Below are positions 25,076 to 34,865 of a DNA stretch of 64,000 nt, piece by piece; within the stretch, counting starts at the first letter, position 1; each line of letters starts with the position of its first letter. The DNA comes from Amycolatopsis pretoriensis (GTDB taxonomy: Bacteria > Actinomycetota > Actinomycetes > Mycobacteriales > Pseudonocardiaceae), in contig NZ_FNUJ01000005.1 of assembly GCF_900107925.1 (NCBI RefSeq), forward strand, positions 744,001-808,000. Reading direction: 5' to 3'. Under the pieces are notes generated by a model. It was not told where the DNA came from, did no database searches, and worked only from the letters and a program-made list of their open reading frames with translations. A program made the position numbers and the translations under genes.

Positions 25076-25482
25076 CGGCCGCCGAGCCGGCACCAGTGCG
25101 CGACCAGGTGCGGCTGCGGCGGCACCGCCAGGAGGGCGGCGAGATCCGCTTCGGCCTGGCAGGCCAGTGCTTCGGTGCGTTCCCATTCCCCGGGGTCGTC
25201 GGCTCCGCCGCTCTGCTCCGCGGCGGCGATCCGGTCGCACCGCAGTTCGTCGGCCTTGCCCAGGTCCTCGGTGTGCCGGGCGTCGAGGACGATCCCGCTG
25301 CCCGACCGCGCGCCGTAGCGGACGGCGATCCGCAGGAGGTCGTTGCTGAACGCGCGCGTCTCGGTGGGCACCCACGACAGCCGCTCCCAGTCGGGCGGCG
25401 GCTGGTCGTCGGCGCGGGTGACCACGTACCCGGGCACGTCACACCAGGTCAGGGTGCCGGTCGGACGGAGTCGGTAGAGCAT
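25063..25482 (-). CDS. Hypothetical protein
   Basis: 139-residue soluble protein with no recognised domain. Visible features are an N-terminal strand-rich part (LYRLRPTGTLTWCDVPGYVV) and a helical C-terminal half with many acidic and Ala residues ending HWCRLGGRYPD. ATG at 25482 is preceded by GAGGGGG, and codon use is normal for the window. Its end overlaps the convergent rhomboid-like gene by 13 bases. Function not inferred. Confidence 0.62.
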   Translation of the reverse strand: MLYRLRPTGTLTWCDVPGYVVTRADDQPPPDWERLSWVPTETRAFSNDLLRIAVRYGARSGSGIVLDARHTEDLGKADELRCDRIAAAEQSGGADDPGEWERTEALACQAEADLAALLAVPPQPHLVAHWCRLGGRYPD

Positions 25483-25550
25483 GCGCGGGTCCCCCTCGAA
25501 GCCGGTCTCGACACTGGTGAATCGGACCGGCGGTGACTCCGCGTTACAGA

Positions 25551-26096
25551 TCACCGGCTCCGGTAGAGATCGCGCAGCAGCAGGACTTCGGCGCAGTGGT
25601 GGATCATCTCGCGGTGGATGTGCAGCACCAGCGTCGCCATCGGGTACTCCGCGTACGGGCCTTCCGCCGGGCCGCACGAGCGCGCCAGGGCCTCGTCGTC
25701 GAGCGACTTCACCCCTTCGACCCACCGGGCGTAGTACTCGTCGAGCAGGGACATCGCCTCCGCGGCCGTCCCCGGGTACGGGTAGTCGTCGTACGTCATC
25801 GCCGGGCCGCCGAAGTGCGACGCCGACCGCATGCCGAGCACGCCGACGAGGACGTGGTTGAGCCGCCACGCGATCGTCGTGACCGGCGGCGGAGTCGGCT
25901 CGGGGAAGGCGAAGTCGATGGTGAACGGACCCGAGCCGGGCTCGCTGTCCGACTTGCGCGGCCGCACGGTCCAGCAGTCCGGGACGGGCTCCCAGAGGTA
26001 CTCGTCGTCGGTGAGGCCCTCGAGCTTCGGGCGCGTGTGGATGTTCCAGTGGAAGTCGAGCTGGTCGGTCAGTTCCTTGGTCCAGTTCACAGCCAT
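25551..26096 (-). CDS. DinB-superfamily protein
   Basis: 181-residue four-helix-bundle protein of the DinB/YfiT type. Metal-site histidines are suggested by RLNHVLVGVLG in the second helix and LVLHIHREMIHHCAEVLLLRDL in the last helix. The opening WTKELTDQLDFHWNIHTRPKLEGLTDDEYLWEP matches DinB proteins, with the first helix carrying another His. Many relatives are metal-dependent thiol transferases (bacillithiol or mycothiol), but the role here is unknown. ATG at 26096; divergent from guaA. Confidence 0.82.
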   Translation of the reverse strand: MAVNWTKELTDQLDFHWNIHTRPKLEGLTDDEYLWEPVPDCWTVRPRKSDSEPGSGPFTIDFAFPEPTPPPVTTIAWRLNHVLVGVLGMRSASHFGGPAMTYDDYPYPGTAAEAMSLLDEYYARWVEGVKSLDDEALARSCGPAEGPYAEYPMATLVLHIHREMIHHCAEVLLLRDLYRSR

Positions 26097-26205
26097 AACG
26101 GGGACCGTAGGCCCGATCGCGGACAGGGGCGGCCCTGAATCGGAGGTGACCGGGCCCACCTGGGACGATGGAGGGGAATCCCGCTTCTCGCCAGGAGGTC
26201 GCCAG

Positions 26206-27763
<1,558 letters not shown>

Positions 27764-27779
27764 TCCACTGTAGACAGGA

Positions 27780-27817
27780 CTCGAGGCCCCGGCGTGGGAT
27801 CCGGGGCCTCGAGAGTT
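27780..27817 (+). terminator. Intrinsic terminator after guaA
   Basis: Stem CTCGAGGCCCCGG with its exact complement (27801-27813), eight-base loop, then AGTTTTC. It lies 18 bases after the guaA stop and just ahead of the end of the convergent small membrane gene. Confidence 0.85.
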
Positions 27818-27824
27818 TTCTGTT

Positions 27825-28064
27825 CTAGCGGCGGCGTTTGCCGAACGACGCGCCGAGGAGCAGCAGCCCCACGAACACCGCGCCGCCGGCGATCACCCAG
27901 CGGAAGTCGAACTGCGGCAGCCAGCTCGCGCCGTCCGAGAGGACGTAGGCGGAGATCAGCAGCGTCGCGACCCCGACGATCAGGGTGAAGACGTCCACCC
28001 CGCGCTTCGCGGGCGGCTGGGTTTCCGTGGCGTTGTCGTAGGCGTAGGGGTTCTGGTCAGCCAC
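27825..28064 (-). CDS. Small two-helix membrane protein
   Basis: 79-residue protein with a polar N terminus (MADQNPYAYDNATETQPP) and two transmembrane helices (about 25-43 and 57-73), ending in KRRR. GTG at 28064 has GGAGG just upstream and overlaps the end of the PspC-domain gene by eight bases, so they are translationally coupled. It probably assists the PspC protein at the membrane. No family recognised. Confidence 0.7.
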   Translation of the reverse strand: MADQNPYAYDNATETQPPAKRGVDVFTLIVGVATLLISAYVLSDGASWLPQFDFRWVIAGGAVFVGLLLLGASFGKRRR

Positions 28065-29340
28065 GGCGCACCTCCACGTTGCCCATGCTGTTCTTGACGT
28101 GCAGGGTGATCTGCTGGCCGCCCGGGCCGTCGGTGCCGTAGTCGACGCCGGTCAGCGCGTCCTGGCTGATGCCGTCGGTCTCGTGGCCGAAGCACTCGGT
28201 GTTGCCGGCCCCGGTGTGGCAGTCGTAGGTGACGTCCGCGGTGTCCGGCACGGTGACCGTGGAGTCGCCGGCGCCGTTGATCACGTTGGTGGTGATCGGC
28301 GAGCCGGCGGGCAGCTCGGTCAGGTCGAGGTTGATGTTGCCCGCGGCGTGCTGGTAGAGCGGCTTCAGGTCGGTCACCGCGTGCGGGGTCTCCCGCAGGT
28401 CGCCCGCACCGCCGCGGAAGTCGAAGTTCTCGAACGGCACGGTCGTCAGCACCATCCCGACGATCGCCAGCGGCACGGCGAGCCCGATCAGGCCGCGCCC
28501 GCCGCGGACGAACGCGCCGGTGACCAGGCCGATGCCGACGACGCCGAGCACGAGGCCGATGACGTGCTGCGCGGAGAACCAGGTGGCGCCGTTGAGGTTG
28601 GCCAGCACGCCACCACCGGCGGTCAGCACGGCGAGCGCGAAGGTCGCCGAGCCCACCTTGGAGTTGCGGCGCCGCTCGGGCCGGCGGTCGCGGTGGTGCA
28701 GAGGCGGCGCAGGCGGCGGCTGCGCCGACGGCGGATCGGGCAGGTCCCAGCCGGCCGGATCGGCGGCGAGCGGGTCCCAGCCTGCCTTGGCCTCGGGGGC
28801 GGCCGTGGCCGTGTCGGTCATGGTGAAGGCTCCGTTCCCGGTGAAGGCTCGAGTCCGCGGGGTGACCGGCGAGGGCCGGTTCTCCTGGCCGCGGTTGCGG
28901 TGCAGCAGGTAGAGCGCGCTGGCGATGAGCGCGAAGCTGATGAGGGCCCCACCGTCGAACCACGAGCCGCTGAAGGCACCCCCGACGCTGACGACGGTGA
29001 AGACGCTGAGCACGACGGCGAAGGCGGGCGACACCGAAGAGCGGCCGCGCCCGATCAGGCTTTCGAAGCCGGAGACTTCGTCGCTCTCGCCCGGCAGGAA
29101 CAGCCACCCCAGCAGGTAGAAGGGAACGCCGAAGCCCCCGAAGATCGTGGCGACCACCAGGGCGACCCGCACGACAACGGGGTCGATCCCATACCGGTAC
29201 CCGATGGCGGCGGCAACGCCGGCCACCTTCCGCCCGGCGTGCGGCCGCCGAGGCCGGCTGACCCAGAAGTCCTTCACGGTCTCCTCGAAGCCGTTCAACG
29301 GACTCGGCTTCGGTGCCCGCGTCTCACTCGCACCACTCAT
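28057..29340 (-). CDS. PspC-domain membrane protein
   Basis: About 427 residues. The N-terminal PspC domain contains GRKVAGVAAAIGYRYGIDPVVVRV and a hydrophobic helix (about 60-80). Further membrane helices follow near 105-145 and 235-310. The C-terminal 110 residues form a beta-rich soluble domain (GNINLDLTELPAGSP, ITLHVKNSMGNVEVRRG) like the cell-wall-active/LiaF-type C-terminal domain. Such proteins sense membrane stress and often work with a neighbouring histidine kinase; a PspC-fused kinase is encoded divergently 460 bases away. ATG at 29340; ATG at 29352 is also possible. Confidence 0.85.
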   Translation of the reverse strand: MSGASETRAPKPSPLNGFEETVKDFWVSRPRRPHAGRKVAGVAAAIGYRYGIDPVVVRVALVVATIFGGFGVPFYLLGWLFLPGESDEVSGFESLIGRGRSSVSPAFAVVLSVFTVVSVGGAFSGSWFDGGALISFALIASALYLLHRNRGQENRPSPVTPRTRAFTGNGAFTMTDTATAAPEAKAGWDPLAADPAGWDLPDPPSAQPPPAPPLHHRDRRPERRRNSKVGSATFALAVLTAGGGVLANLNGATWFSAQHVIGLVLGVVGIGLVTGAFVRGGRGLIGLAVPLAIVGMVLTTVPFENFDFRGGAGDLRETPHAVTDLKPLYQHAAGNINLDLTELPAGSPITTNVINGAGDSTVTVPDTADVTYDCHTGAGNTECFGHETDGISQDALTGVDYGTDGPGGQQITLHVKNSMGNVEVRRG

Positions 29341-29381
29341 ACCGAAGAGCATGCGCGATCTGGGGCGGGCGGACATCCGGG

Positions 29382-29750
29382 ATGGTCCCTGAGGTTTCCC
29401 GGAGGGGGTTCCGGGGGGTCCTGTGCACGCGTGACGGCTGTTCGCACGCCCAGGTCACCGGCCGGGCCGGCGACCTGGGTGCGGATGTGGTCGCCTACGC
29501 GCCGGACGGGCGCAAGATCGTGCTCCAGGCGAAGCGCTTCAGCGGGACCCACAAGGTCGGCGGGCCGGACCTGCAGCGGTTCGGCGGTACCTGCTACACC
29601 GTGCACGGCGCCCGCGTCGCCGCCGTGGTCACCACGTCGACGTTCACGAAACAAGCCCGGCAGTACGCCGCTCACCACGGGATTCGCCTGCTCGACGTCC
29701 ACGGTCTCGCGGCCTGGGCGAGCCGGACGGGCCCGGCGCCCTGGCACTGA
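29382..29750 (+). CDS. Shortened Mrr-like restriction-endonuclease-fold protein
   Basis: About 122 residues with the core of the Mrr_cat/PD-(D/E)xK fold: GDLGADVVAY supplies the acidic residue and IVLQAKRF the Q-x-K, followed by AVVTTSTFTKQARQYA. The long N-terminal helical part (usually containing an FE..V..L motif) is missing or out of frame, since upstream sequence is the start region of the divergent PspC gene. It may be a minimal nuclease domain or a degraded gene. The start codon is uncertain; ATG at 29382 is the first in frame that avoids the PspC gene. Confidence 0.6.
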   Translation: MVPEVSRRGFRGVLCTRDGCSHAQVTGRAGDLGADVVAYAPDGRKIVLQAKRFSGTHKVGGPDLQRFGGTCYTVHGARVAAVVTTSTFTKQARQYAAHHGIRLLDVHGLAAWASRTGPAPWH

Positions 29751-29802
29751 TCGGGCGTTCGGGGATTTTCCCCGATGCACCCCCGCACGGCCCCGTGTGA
29801 CC

Positions 29803-31092
29803 ATGGACCACGTGCAAGAAGCCCTCGACCACGTCACGACCGACCAGGTGACCGTCCCGGACAAGCCCAAGATGTTCCGGCGCCGGTCCGGGCGGGCGAT
29901 CGCCGGGGTCGCCGGGGGGCTCGCCGACCACCTCGGGGTCCCCGTCGTCTGGGTGCGGACCGCCTTCGCGCTGCTCGCCGCCCTCAACGGGGCCGGCCTG
30001 CTCGCCTACGGCCTGCTCTGGGCGTTCGTCCAGCAGCAGACCGAAGAAACCGCGAAGGCGCCGACGTCGAAGGAACGCCAGCAGGCGTTCGGCCTGATCG
30101 CGCTGGGGGTCGGCCTCGCCGTCGCCAGCGGGACGCTCACCGGGTTCATCAGCGGCTGGGTCGCCGTGCCGCTCGCCGTCGCCATGATCGGTCTCGCCGT
30201 CGTCTGGCGGGAGGCCGACGAGTCGCAGCGCCGCCGCTGGCGGGTCGGTGCCAAGGACGGCTTCGCGGGCGCGTTCCTCGGCGGGGGTGGCTGGTCGGCC
30301 GCGATCCGGATCGTCGCCGGCGTCGCGCTGGTGATCACCGGCATCACCGTCGTCGTGCTGCGCAGCGGCACCCTCGACCAGGTCCAGTTCGCCCTGATCG
30401 CGGTCCTCGCGACGCTCATCGGGGTCGCCGTCCTGACCATCCCGTTCTGGCTGCGGCTGGTCCGCGACCTGTCCGACGAGCGTAAAGCCCGCATCCGCAC
30501 CGACGAGCGCGCCGAGATCGCCGCCCACCTGCACGACTCCGTCCTGCAGACGCTGGCCCTGATCCAGAAGCAGAGCGAGCAGCCGCGCGAAGTGGCGCGG
30601 CTGGCGCGCAGCCAGGAACGCGAGCTGCGCGGCTGGCTCTACGGCCCGAACGGCTACGGCAAGCCCGTCGAGACCGCCGAGGAAGCGAGCGGCCAGCTGT
30701 CCGAAGCCCTCGCGACGGCGTGCGGCGAGGTGGAGGACACCTTCGCGATCTCCGTCGGCCAGGTGGTCGTCGGCGACGCCGAGCTCGACGACTCACTGGT
30801 GGCGCTGGTCCAGGCCGCGCGCGAGGCGATCGTCAACGCCGCGAAGCACGCCGGCGTCGAGGAGGTCAGCGTCTTCGCCGAGGTCGAGCCGACGGCGGTG
30901 ACGGTGTTCGTCCGCGACCGCGGCAAGGGCTTCGACCCCGACCTCGTCCCGGACGACCGCCACGGCCTCGCCGACTCGATCCGCGGCCGGATGACCCGCC
31001 ACGGCGGCACGTGCAAGGTGCGCACGGCGCCGGGGGAGGGCACGGAAGTGCAGCTCGCCATGCCGGTGAAAGCGGGCAAGGGGGCAGCGTGA
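29803..31092 (+). CDS. PspC-fused sensor histidine kinase (HisKA_3, NarL/LiaS type)
   Basis: 429-residue membrane kinase. Residues about 22-80 form a PspC domain (RRRSGRAIAGVAGGLADHLG). Several transmembrane helices follow (to about 225). The dimerisation/phospho-acceptor helix has His244 in AHLHDSVLQTLALIQ. The HATPase domain carries QAAREAIVNAAKHAG (N box) and DRGKGFDPDL (G1), HGLADSIRGRM (G2). It phosphorylates the response regulator encoded seven bases downstream. It presumably detects cell-envelope stress through the PspC part. ATG at 29803. Confidence 0.92.
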   Translation: MDHVQEALDHVTTDQVTVPDKPKMFRRRSGRAIAGVAGGLADHLGVPVVWVRTAFALLAALNGAGLLAYGLLWAFVQQQTEETAKAPTSKERQQAFGLIALGVGLAVASGTLTGFISGWVAVPLAVAMIGLAVVWREADESQRRRWRVGAKDGFAGAFLGGGGWSAAIRIVAGVALVITGITVVVLRSGTLDQVQFALIAVLATLIGVAVLTIPFWLRLVRDLSDERKARIRTDERAEIAAHLHDSVLQTLALIQKQSEQPREVARLARSQERELRGWLYGPNGYGKPVETAEEASGQLSEALATACGEVEDTFAISVGQVVVGDAELDDSLVALVQAAREAIVNAAKHAGVEEVSVFAEVEPTAVTVFVRDRGKGFDPDLVPDDRHGLADSIRGRMTRHGGTCKVRTAPGEGTEVQLAMPVKAGKGAA

Positions 31093-31099
31093 GGCGGCT

Positions 31100-31780
31100 A
31101 TGCTCGACGACGTGACTGACACCCAGCGCGAACCGGTGAAGGTGTTCCTCGTCGACGACCACGCGCTGTTCCGCGCGGGCGTCCGCACCGAGCTCGACTC
31201 GATCACCGACGAGGTCCGCGTGGTCGGCGAGGCCGGTTCGGTGGCCGAGGCGGTGGCCGGGATCGCCCGGACGAAGCCCCAGGTGGTGCTGCTGGACGTC
31301 CACATGCCCGACGGCGGCGGCGCGGAGGTCCTGCGCCGGGTGCGGCCCGAGCTGCCGGACGTGGTGTTCCTGGCGCTGTCGGTGTCCGACGCGGCGGAGG
31401 ACGTCATCGCGGTCATCCGAGCGGGCGCGCGCGGGTACGTGACGAAGACGATCTCGTCGAAGGAACTGGTCCGCGCGGTGGTCCGCGTCTCGGACGGCGA
31501 CGCGGTGTTCTCGCCGCGGCTGGCCGGGTTCGTGCTGGACGCGTTCGCCGACCGGCCGGGTTCGGCGCCGATCAACGACCCGGAGCTGGACCTCCTGACG
31601 CCCCGGGAGCGGGACGTCCTGCGGTTGCTGGCGCGGGGGTACGCGTACAAGGAGATCGCGTCGGAGCTGTTCATCTCGGTGAAGACGGTCGAGACGCACG
31701 TGTCGAGCGTGCTCCGGAAGACCCAGCTCTCGAACCGCTACGAGCTCTCCCGCTGGGCCTCCGACCGCCGCTTGGTGTGA
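31100..31780 (+). CDS. LuxR/NarL-family response regulator
   Basis: 226-residue two-component regulator. The receiver domain has acidic residues in LVDDHALFRAG, phospho-acceptor Asp66 in VVLLDVHMPDGGG, and Lys in GYVTKTIS. The HTH covers about 160-220 (LTPRERDVLRLLARGYAYKEIA, then SVKTVETHVSSVLRK). It follows the PspC-fused kinase by seven bases and is its cognate partner. In contrast to the BldM-like protein earlier in the window, all phosphorylation residues are intact. Confidence 0.94.
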   Translation: MLDDVTDTQREPVKVFLVDDHALFRAGVRTELDSITDEVRVVGEAGSVAEAVAGIARTKPQVVLLDVHMPDGGGAEVLRRVRPELPDVVFLALSVSDAAEDVIAVIRAGARGYVTKTISSKELVRAVVRVSDGDAVFSPRLAGFVLDAFADRPGSAPINDPELDLLTPRERDVLRLLARGYAYKEIASELFISVKTVETHVSSVLRKTQLSNRYELSRWASDRRLV

Positions 31781-31784
31781 GCGC

Positions 31785-32753
31785 TCAGTCCGCCAGAGGA
31801 GCGAGAGGCCGGGGCGCGCGCCCGGTGGTGTCGTCACCAAGCCCATCCGCCTGGTCGCCGGACCCGGCCGAAGCCCCTCGCTCCGGCTTCTGGAGGCGGG
31901 TCAGCGCGACCCCGCCGAGGACGACCACCATGCCCGCGATCACCCTCACGTTCAGCTGCTCGCCCAGGAAAACCGCGCCCAGCAGCACCGAAACCACCGG
32001 CAGCAGGTACCCGACGACCGACGCCGCCACCGCGCCTTCCGAAGCCAGCAGCTGGTAGTTCAGCGCGAACGCGATCCCCGTCGAGCCGATCCCCAGCACG
32101 AGCACCGCCAGCAGCGGCCCGGCCGACACGTGCACCGGCGTCAACCCGCCCACCGGCAGCGCCAGCACCAGCATCCCGCTGGCCAGCAGCATCTGCCCGG
32201 CCGAAACCGCGTACGGCGAGGAGTCCGGGGACGACAGGTACTTGCCCTCGTAGACGAACGCGAACCCGTAGCTCGCCGCCGCCGCGAGGCACGCCAGCGC
32301 GCCCCAGCTCAGCAGCCCCGATGCCTGCCACGGCGCGAAGATCAGCAGGATCCCGCCGAGGCCCACCAGGAGCCCGGCCAGCCGCGTGCCCGTCATCCGC
32401 GACGACGTCCCCATCAGCGGCGCCGCCAGCAGGACCCACAGCGGCGTCGTCGAGTTGAGCACCCCGGTGATCCCCGAGTCGACCGTCGTCTCGCCGATCG
32501 CGAACAGCAGGAAGGGCAGCGCGTTGTGGAAGAACGCCGCGACGGCCAGGTGACCCCACACCCGCCGGTCGCGCGGGAGCCGGGCGCGCTGCAGCCGGCA
32601 CAGCACCAGCAGCATCGCCGCGCCGAGCACGAGCCGCGCCAGCACCAGCTGCACCGGCGAGAACATCCCCAGTCCCAGCTTGATCCAGAAGAAGCTCGAA
32701 CCCCACATCAACGCCAGCGCGCCGATCCTCAGCAGGGTCTTCGTCTCGCCCAC
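31785..32753 (-). CDS. EamA-family (DMT) membrane transporter
   Basis: 322-residue carrier with ten hydrophobic helices in two EamA repeats (first GALALMWGSSFFWIKLGLGMF; second starting LLSWGALACLAAAASYGFAF). Proteins of this family export amino acids or metabolites. The C terminus is a polar tail of about 40 residues. GTG at 32753 has AGGAGG nine bases upstream. It is divergent from a LysR regulator with a 105-base gap, so it is the probable target of that regulator. Confidence 0.9.
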   Translation of the reverse strand: MGETKTLLRIGALALMWGSSFFWIKLGLGMFSPVQLVLARLVLGAAMLLVLCRLQRARLPRDRRVWGHLAVAAFFHNALPFLLFAIGETTVDSGITGVLNSTTPLWVLLAAPLMGTSSRMTGTRLAGLLVGLGGILLIFAPWQASGLLSWGALACLAAAASYGFAFVYEGKYLSSPDSSPYAVSAGQMLLASGMLVLALPVGGLTPVHVSAGPLLAVLVLGIGSTGIAFALNYQLLASEGAVAASVVGYLLPVVSVLLGAVFLGEQLNVRVIAGMVVVLGGVALTRLQKPERGASAGSGDQADGLGDDTTGRAPRPLAPLAD

Positions 32754-32858
32754 CCCAGTCCTCCTTCTCCGATCAAGCGCCAGCTTCGCCCCGGAAAGAC
32801 GTAAGGACAAGCGAAAATAACTGCAGGGACGCTTAAGCTCAGCTGTACGATCGGGGCC

Positions 32859-33761
32859 ATGCTCGACGTCCGCCGCATGCAGGTCCTCCGCGCCGTCATC
32901 ACCAGCGGGTCGATCACCGCCGCGGCCCGCAACCTCGGCTACACGCCGTCCGCGATCAGCCAGCAGCTCTCGGCCCTGGAACGCGAAGCCGGCACCGAGC
33001 TGCTCGAACGCGTCGGACGCGGCGTCCGGGCGACGCCGGCGGGCGCGCTGCTGTCCGAGCACGCCGAGAAGCTGAGCAGCGAGCTCGCGAAGGCCGAGGC
33101 CGCCCTGACCGAGCTCAAAGAGGGCCGCACCGGCCGCGTCGCCATCCGCTACTTCGCGACGGCCGGCGCGTCCCTGGTCCCGCCCGCCATCGCCGCGGTC
33201 CGCCGCGAGCACCCCGGCGTCCGCCTCGACCTCAAGCTGGTCGAGCCGGACGACCCGATGGCCGACGTCGAAGCGGGCAACGCCGACGTCGCGATCACCG
33301 TCTTCCCGCGCCGGAAGCCGCCCGGCAAGGGCGTCGAGCTGGTGCACCTGCTCGACGACCCCTACCGCGCCGTGCTGCCGAAGACCCACCCGCTGGCCCG
33401 CAAGCGCGTGCTCGACCTGACGGAGTTCGCCGAAGAGCCGTGGGTCGGCGTCGACGGCCTGCCCGGCATCTGCCGGGACATCCTCGACAGCGCCTGCGCG
33501 TCGGCCGGGTTCGCGCCGAACGTCGTGGTCGAGTCCGAGGACTACCAGACGGCGCAGGGGTTCGTCGCCGCCGGCATCGGCGTCGGGCTCATCCCCGAGC
33601 TGGGGCTCGGCGCCCAGCACCCCGGCGTCGTCGTCCGCCGGATCCGGAACCCGGAACCGGTGCGCGCGATCCACGCCGCGGTCGCGTCCCGCATGTGGGG
33701 CCACCCGGCCGTCCGCACGCTGCTGGAAGCCATGCGCGCGGCGACCGCCAAGGTGGCTTAG
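32859..33761 (+). CDS. LysR-family transcriptional regulator
   Basis: 300-residue regulator. The HTH is at residues about 3-60 (MQVLRAVITSGSITAAARNLGY, TPSAISQQLSALEREAG). The effector domain spans about 88-295 and has the periplasmic-binding fold with GRVAIRYFATAGASLVPPAI. It is divergent from the EamA exporter, the usual arrangement for a LysR protein controlling an exporter. Its last four bases overlap the end of the convergent pseudokinase gene. Confidence 0.93.
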   Translation: MLDVRRMQVLRAVITSGSITAAARNLGYTPSAISQQLSALEREAGTELLERVGRGVRATPAGALLSEHAEKLSSELAKAEAALTELKEGRTGRVAIRYFATAGASLVPPAIAAVRREHPGVRLDLKLVEPDDPMADVEAGNADVAITVFPRRKPPGKGVELVHLLDDPYRAVLPKTHPLARKRVLDLTEFAEEPWVGVDGLPGICRDILDSACASAGFAPNVVVESEDYQTAQGFVAAGIGVGLIPELGLGAQHPGVVVRRIRNPEPVRAIHAAVASRMWGHPAVRTLLEAMRAATAKVA

Positions 33762-34852
33762 ACGAAGAACAGCTCCGAGACGAGGATGCCGACCAGCACT
33801 GCCGCGAGGATCGCGGCCGCGGTGATCAGCGTCTTCTTCGACACCGGCAGGTTCCACGCCTGCGCCTGGGGCCGCGGTCCCGGCGCGGGCGGCGGCACGT
33901 ACTGCGTCGGCGCGGGGACCGGCTGCATCCGCTGGGTCTCCTCCGCCGCGGAGTAGCCGGGCGCGGCGACCGGGATCTGCTGCTGGAACTGCGGTCCCGA
34001 CGGCGGCAGCTGCGTCGTCGCGGCCGCCAGCCCCGGGTTGAAGGGCGGCGGCGGGGGCGGCGGGATCCCGGGGTTGGTCGGCGGGATGAACGCCGTCTCG
34101 CGGCCTTCGGTGATCGCGCTCAGCGAGCGGACGGTGTCGGCCATCGTCGGCCGCGTCGTGGGGTCGGGGCGCAGCATCTTGCGCAGCGCCGCGGTCAGCA
34201 CGCCCGCGTTCTGCGCCGGCCGCTCGGACGACTGCCCGTCCTCCCCGAACGGCGGCACGCCCTCGACGGACGTGTACAGCGTCGCGCCCAGCGAGAAGAC
34301 GTCGGCGGCCGGCGTCGGCGGCAGCCCGCGCGCGACCTCAGGCGCCACGTACGCCGCGTGTGGGCCGCCGCCGCTGATGCCGATGTCGGTGAGCTTGACG
34401 CCGCCGTCGTCGGCCAGCAGCACCGTGCCGGGCTCCAGCGTGCGGTGCACGAACCCGGCCGCGTGGATCGCGGTGAGCGCGTTGCCGAGCTGGATGCCCA
34501 GGTGCGCGGCCTGGTCGGGGGTGAGCCGGCCGTGCTCGGCGAGGAACGTCGCCATGCTGCGCGACGGGATGTACTCCATCACCAGCCAGACGTCCTGGCC
34601 GTCGGGCAGGACGTCGAACACCTTGATCGCGCTGGGGTGCTCGATCCGGGCGGCGTCCTTGCCCTCCTGCATGGCGCCCGCGCGCGCCTGCTCGGCGCGC
34701 TCGCCCGCCCCGACGGGGAGGTACATCCGCTTCATCGCGACCGTGCGGAACAGCCGCGTGTCGAACGCCAGCCACACGATGCCCGCGCGGCCACGGCCGA
34801 TCGGCTGGTCCAGCCGGAACCGGCCGCCGACGATGGTGCCTTCAGAACTCAA
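33758..34852 (-). CDS. Membrane-anchored Ser/Thr protein kinase-like protein, probable pseudokinase
   Basis: About 364 residues. The kinase fold covers 1-250: glycine loop GRGRAGIVW, Lys in VAMKRM, YVAPEVARG and DVFSLGATLY are preserved. The catalytic loop, normally HRDxKPxN, reads HRTLEPGT (His136-Arg137-Thr138): the catalytic Asp, the Lys and the metal-binding Asn are all changed, while the DFG-position Asp remains (TDIG). Activity is unlikely. A Pro-rich linker precedes one C-terminal transmembrane helix (TLITAAAILAAVLVGILV). TTG at 34852 is the probable start, 13 bases after the upstream active kinase gene. Confidence 0.85.
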   Translation of the reverse strand: MSSEGTIVGGRFRLDQPIGRGRAGIVWLAFDTRLFRTVAMKRMYLPVGAGERAEQARAGAMQEGKDAARIEHPSAIKVFDVLPDGQDVWLVMEYIPSRSMATFLAEHGRLTPDQAAHLGIQLGNALTAIHAAGFVHRTLEPGTVLLADDGGVKLTDIGISGGGPHAAYVAPEVARGLPPTPAADVFSLGATLYTSVEGVPPFGEDGQSSERPAQNAGVLTAALRKMLRPDPTTRPTMADTVRSLSAITEGRETAFIPPTNPGIPPPPPPPFNPGLAAATTQLPPSGPQFQQQIPVAAPGYSAAEETQRMQPVPAPTQYVPPPAPGPRPQAQAWNLPVSKKTLITAAAILAAVLVGILVSELFFV

Positions 34853-34865
34853 GTTGGATCCTCGA

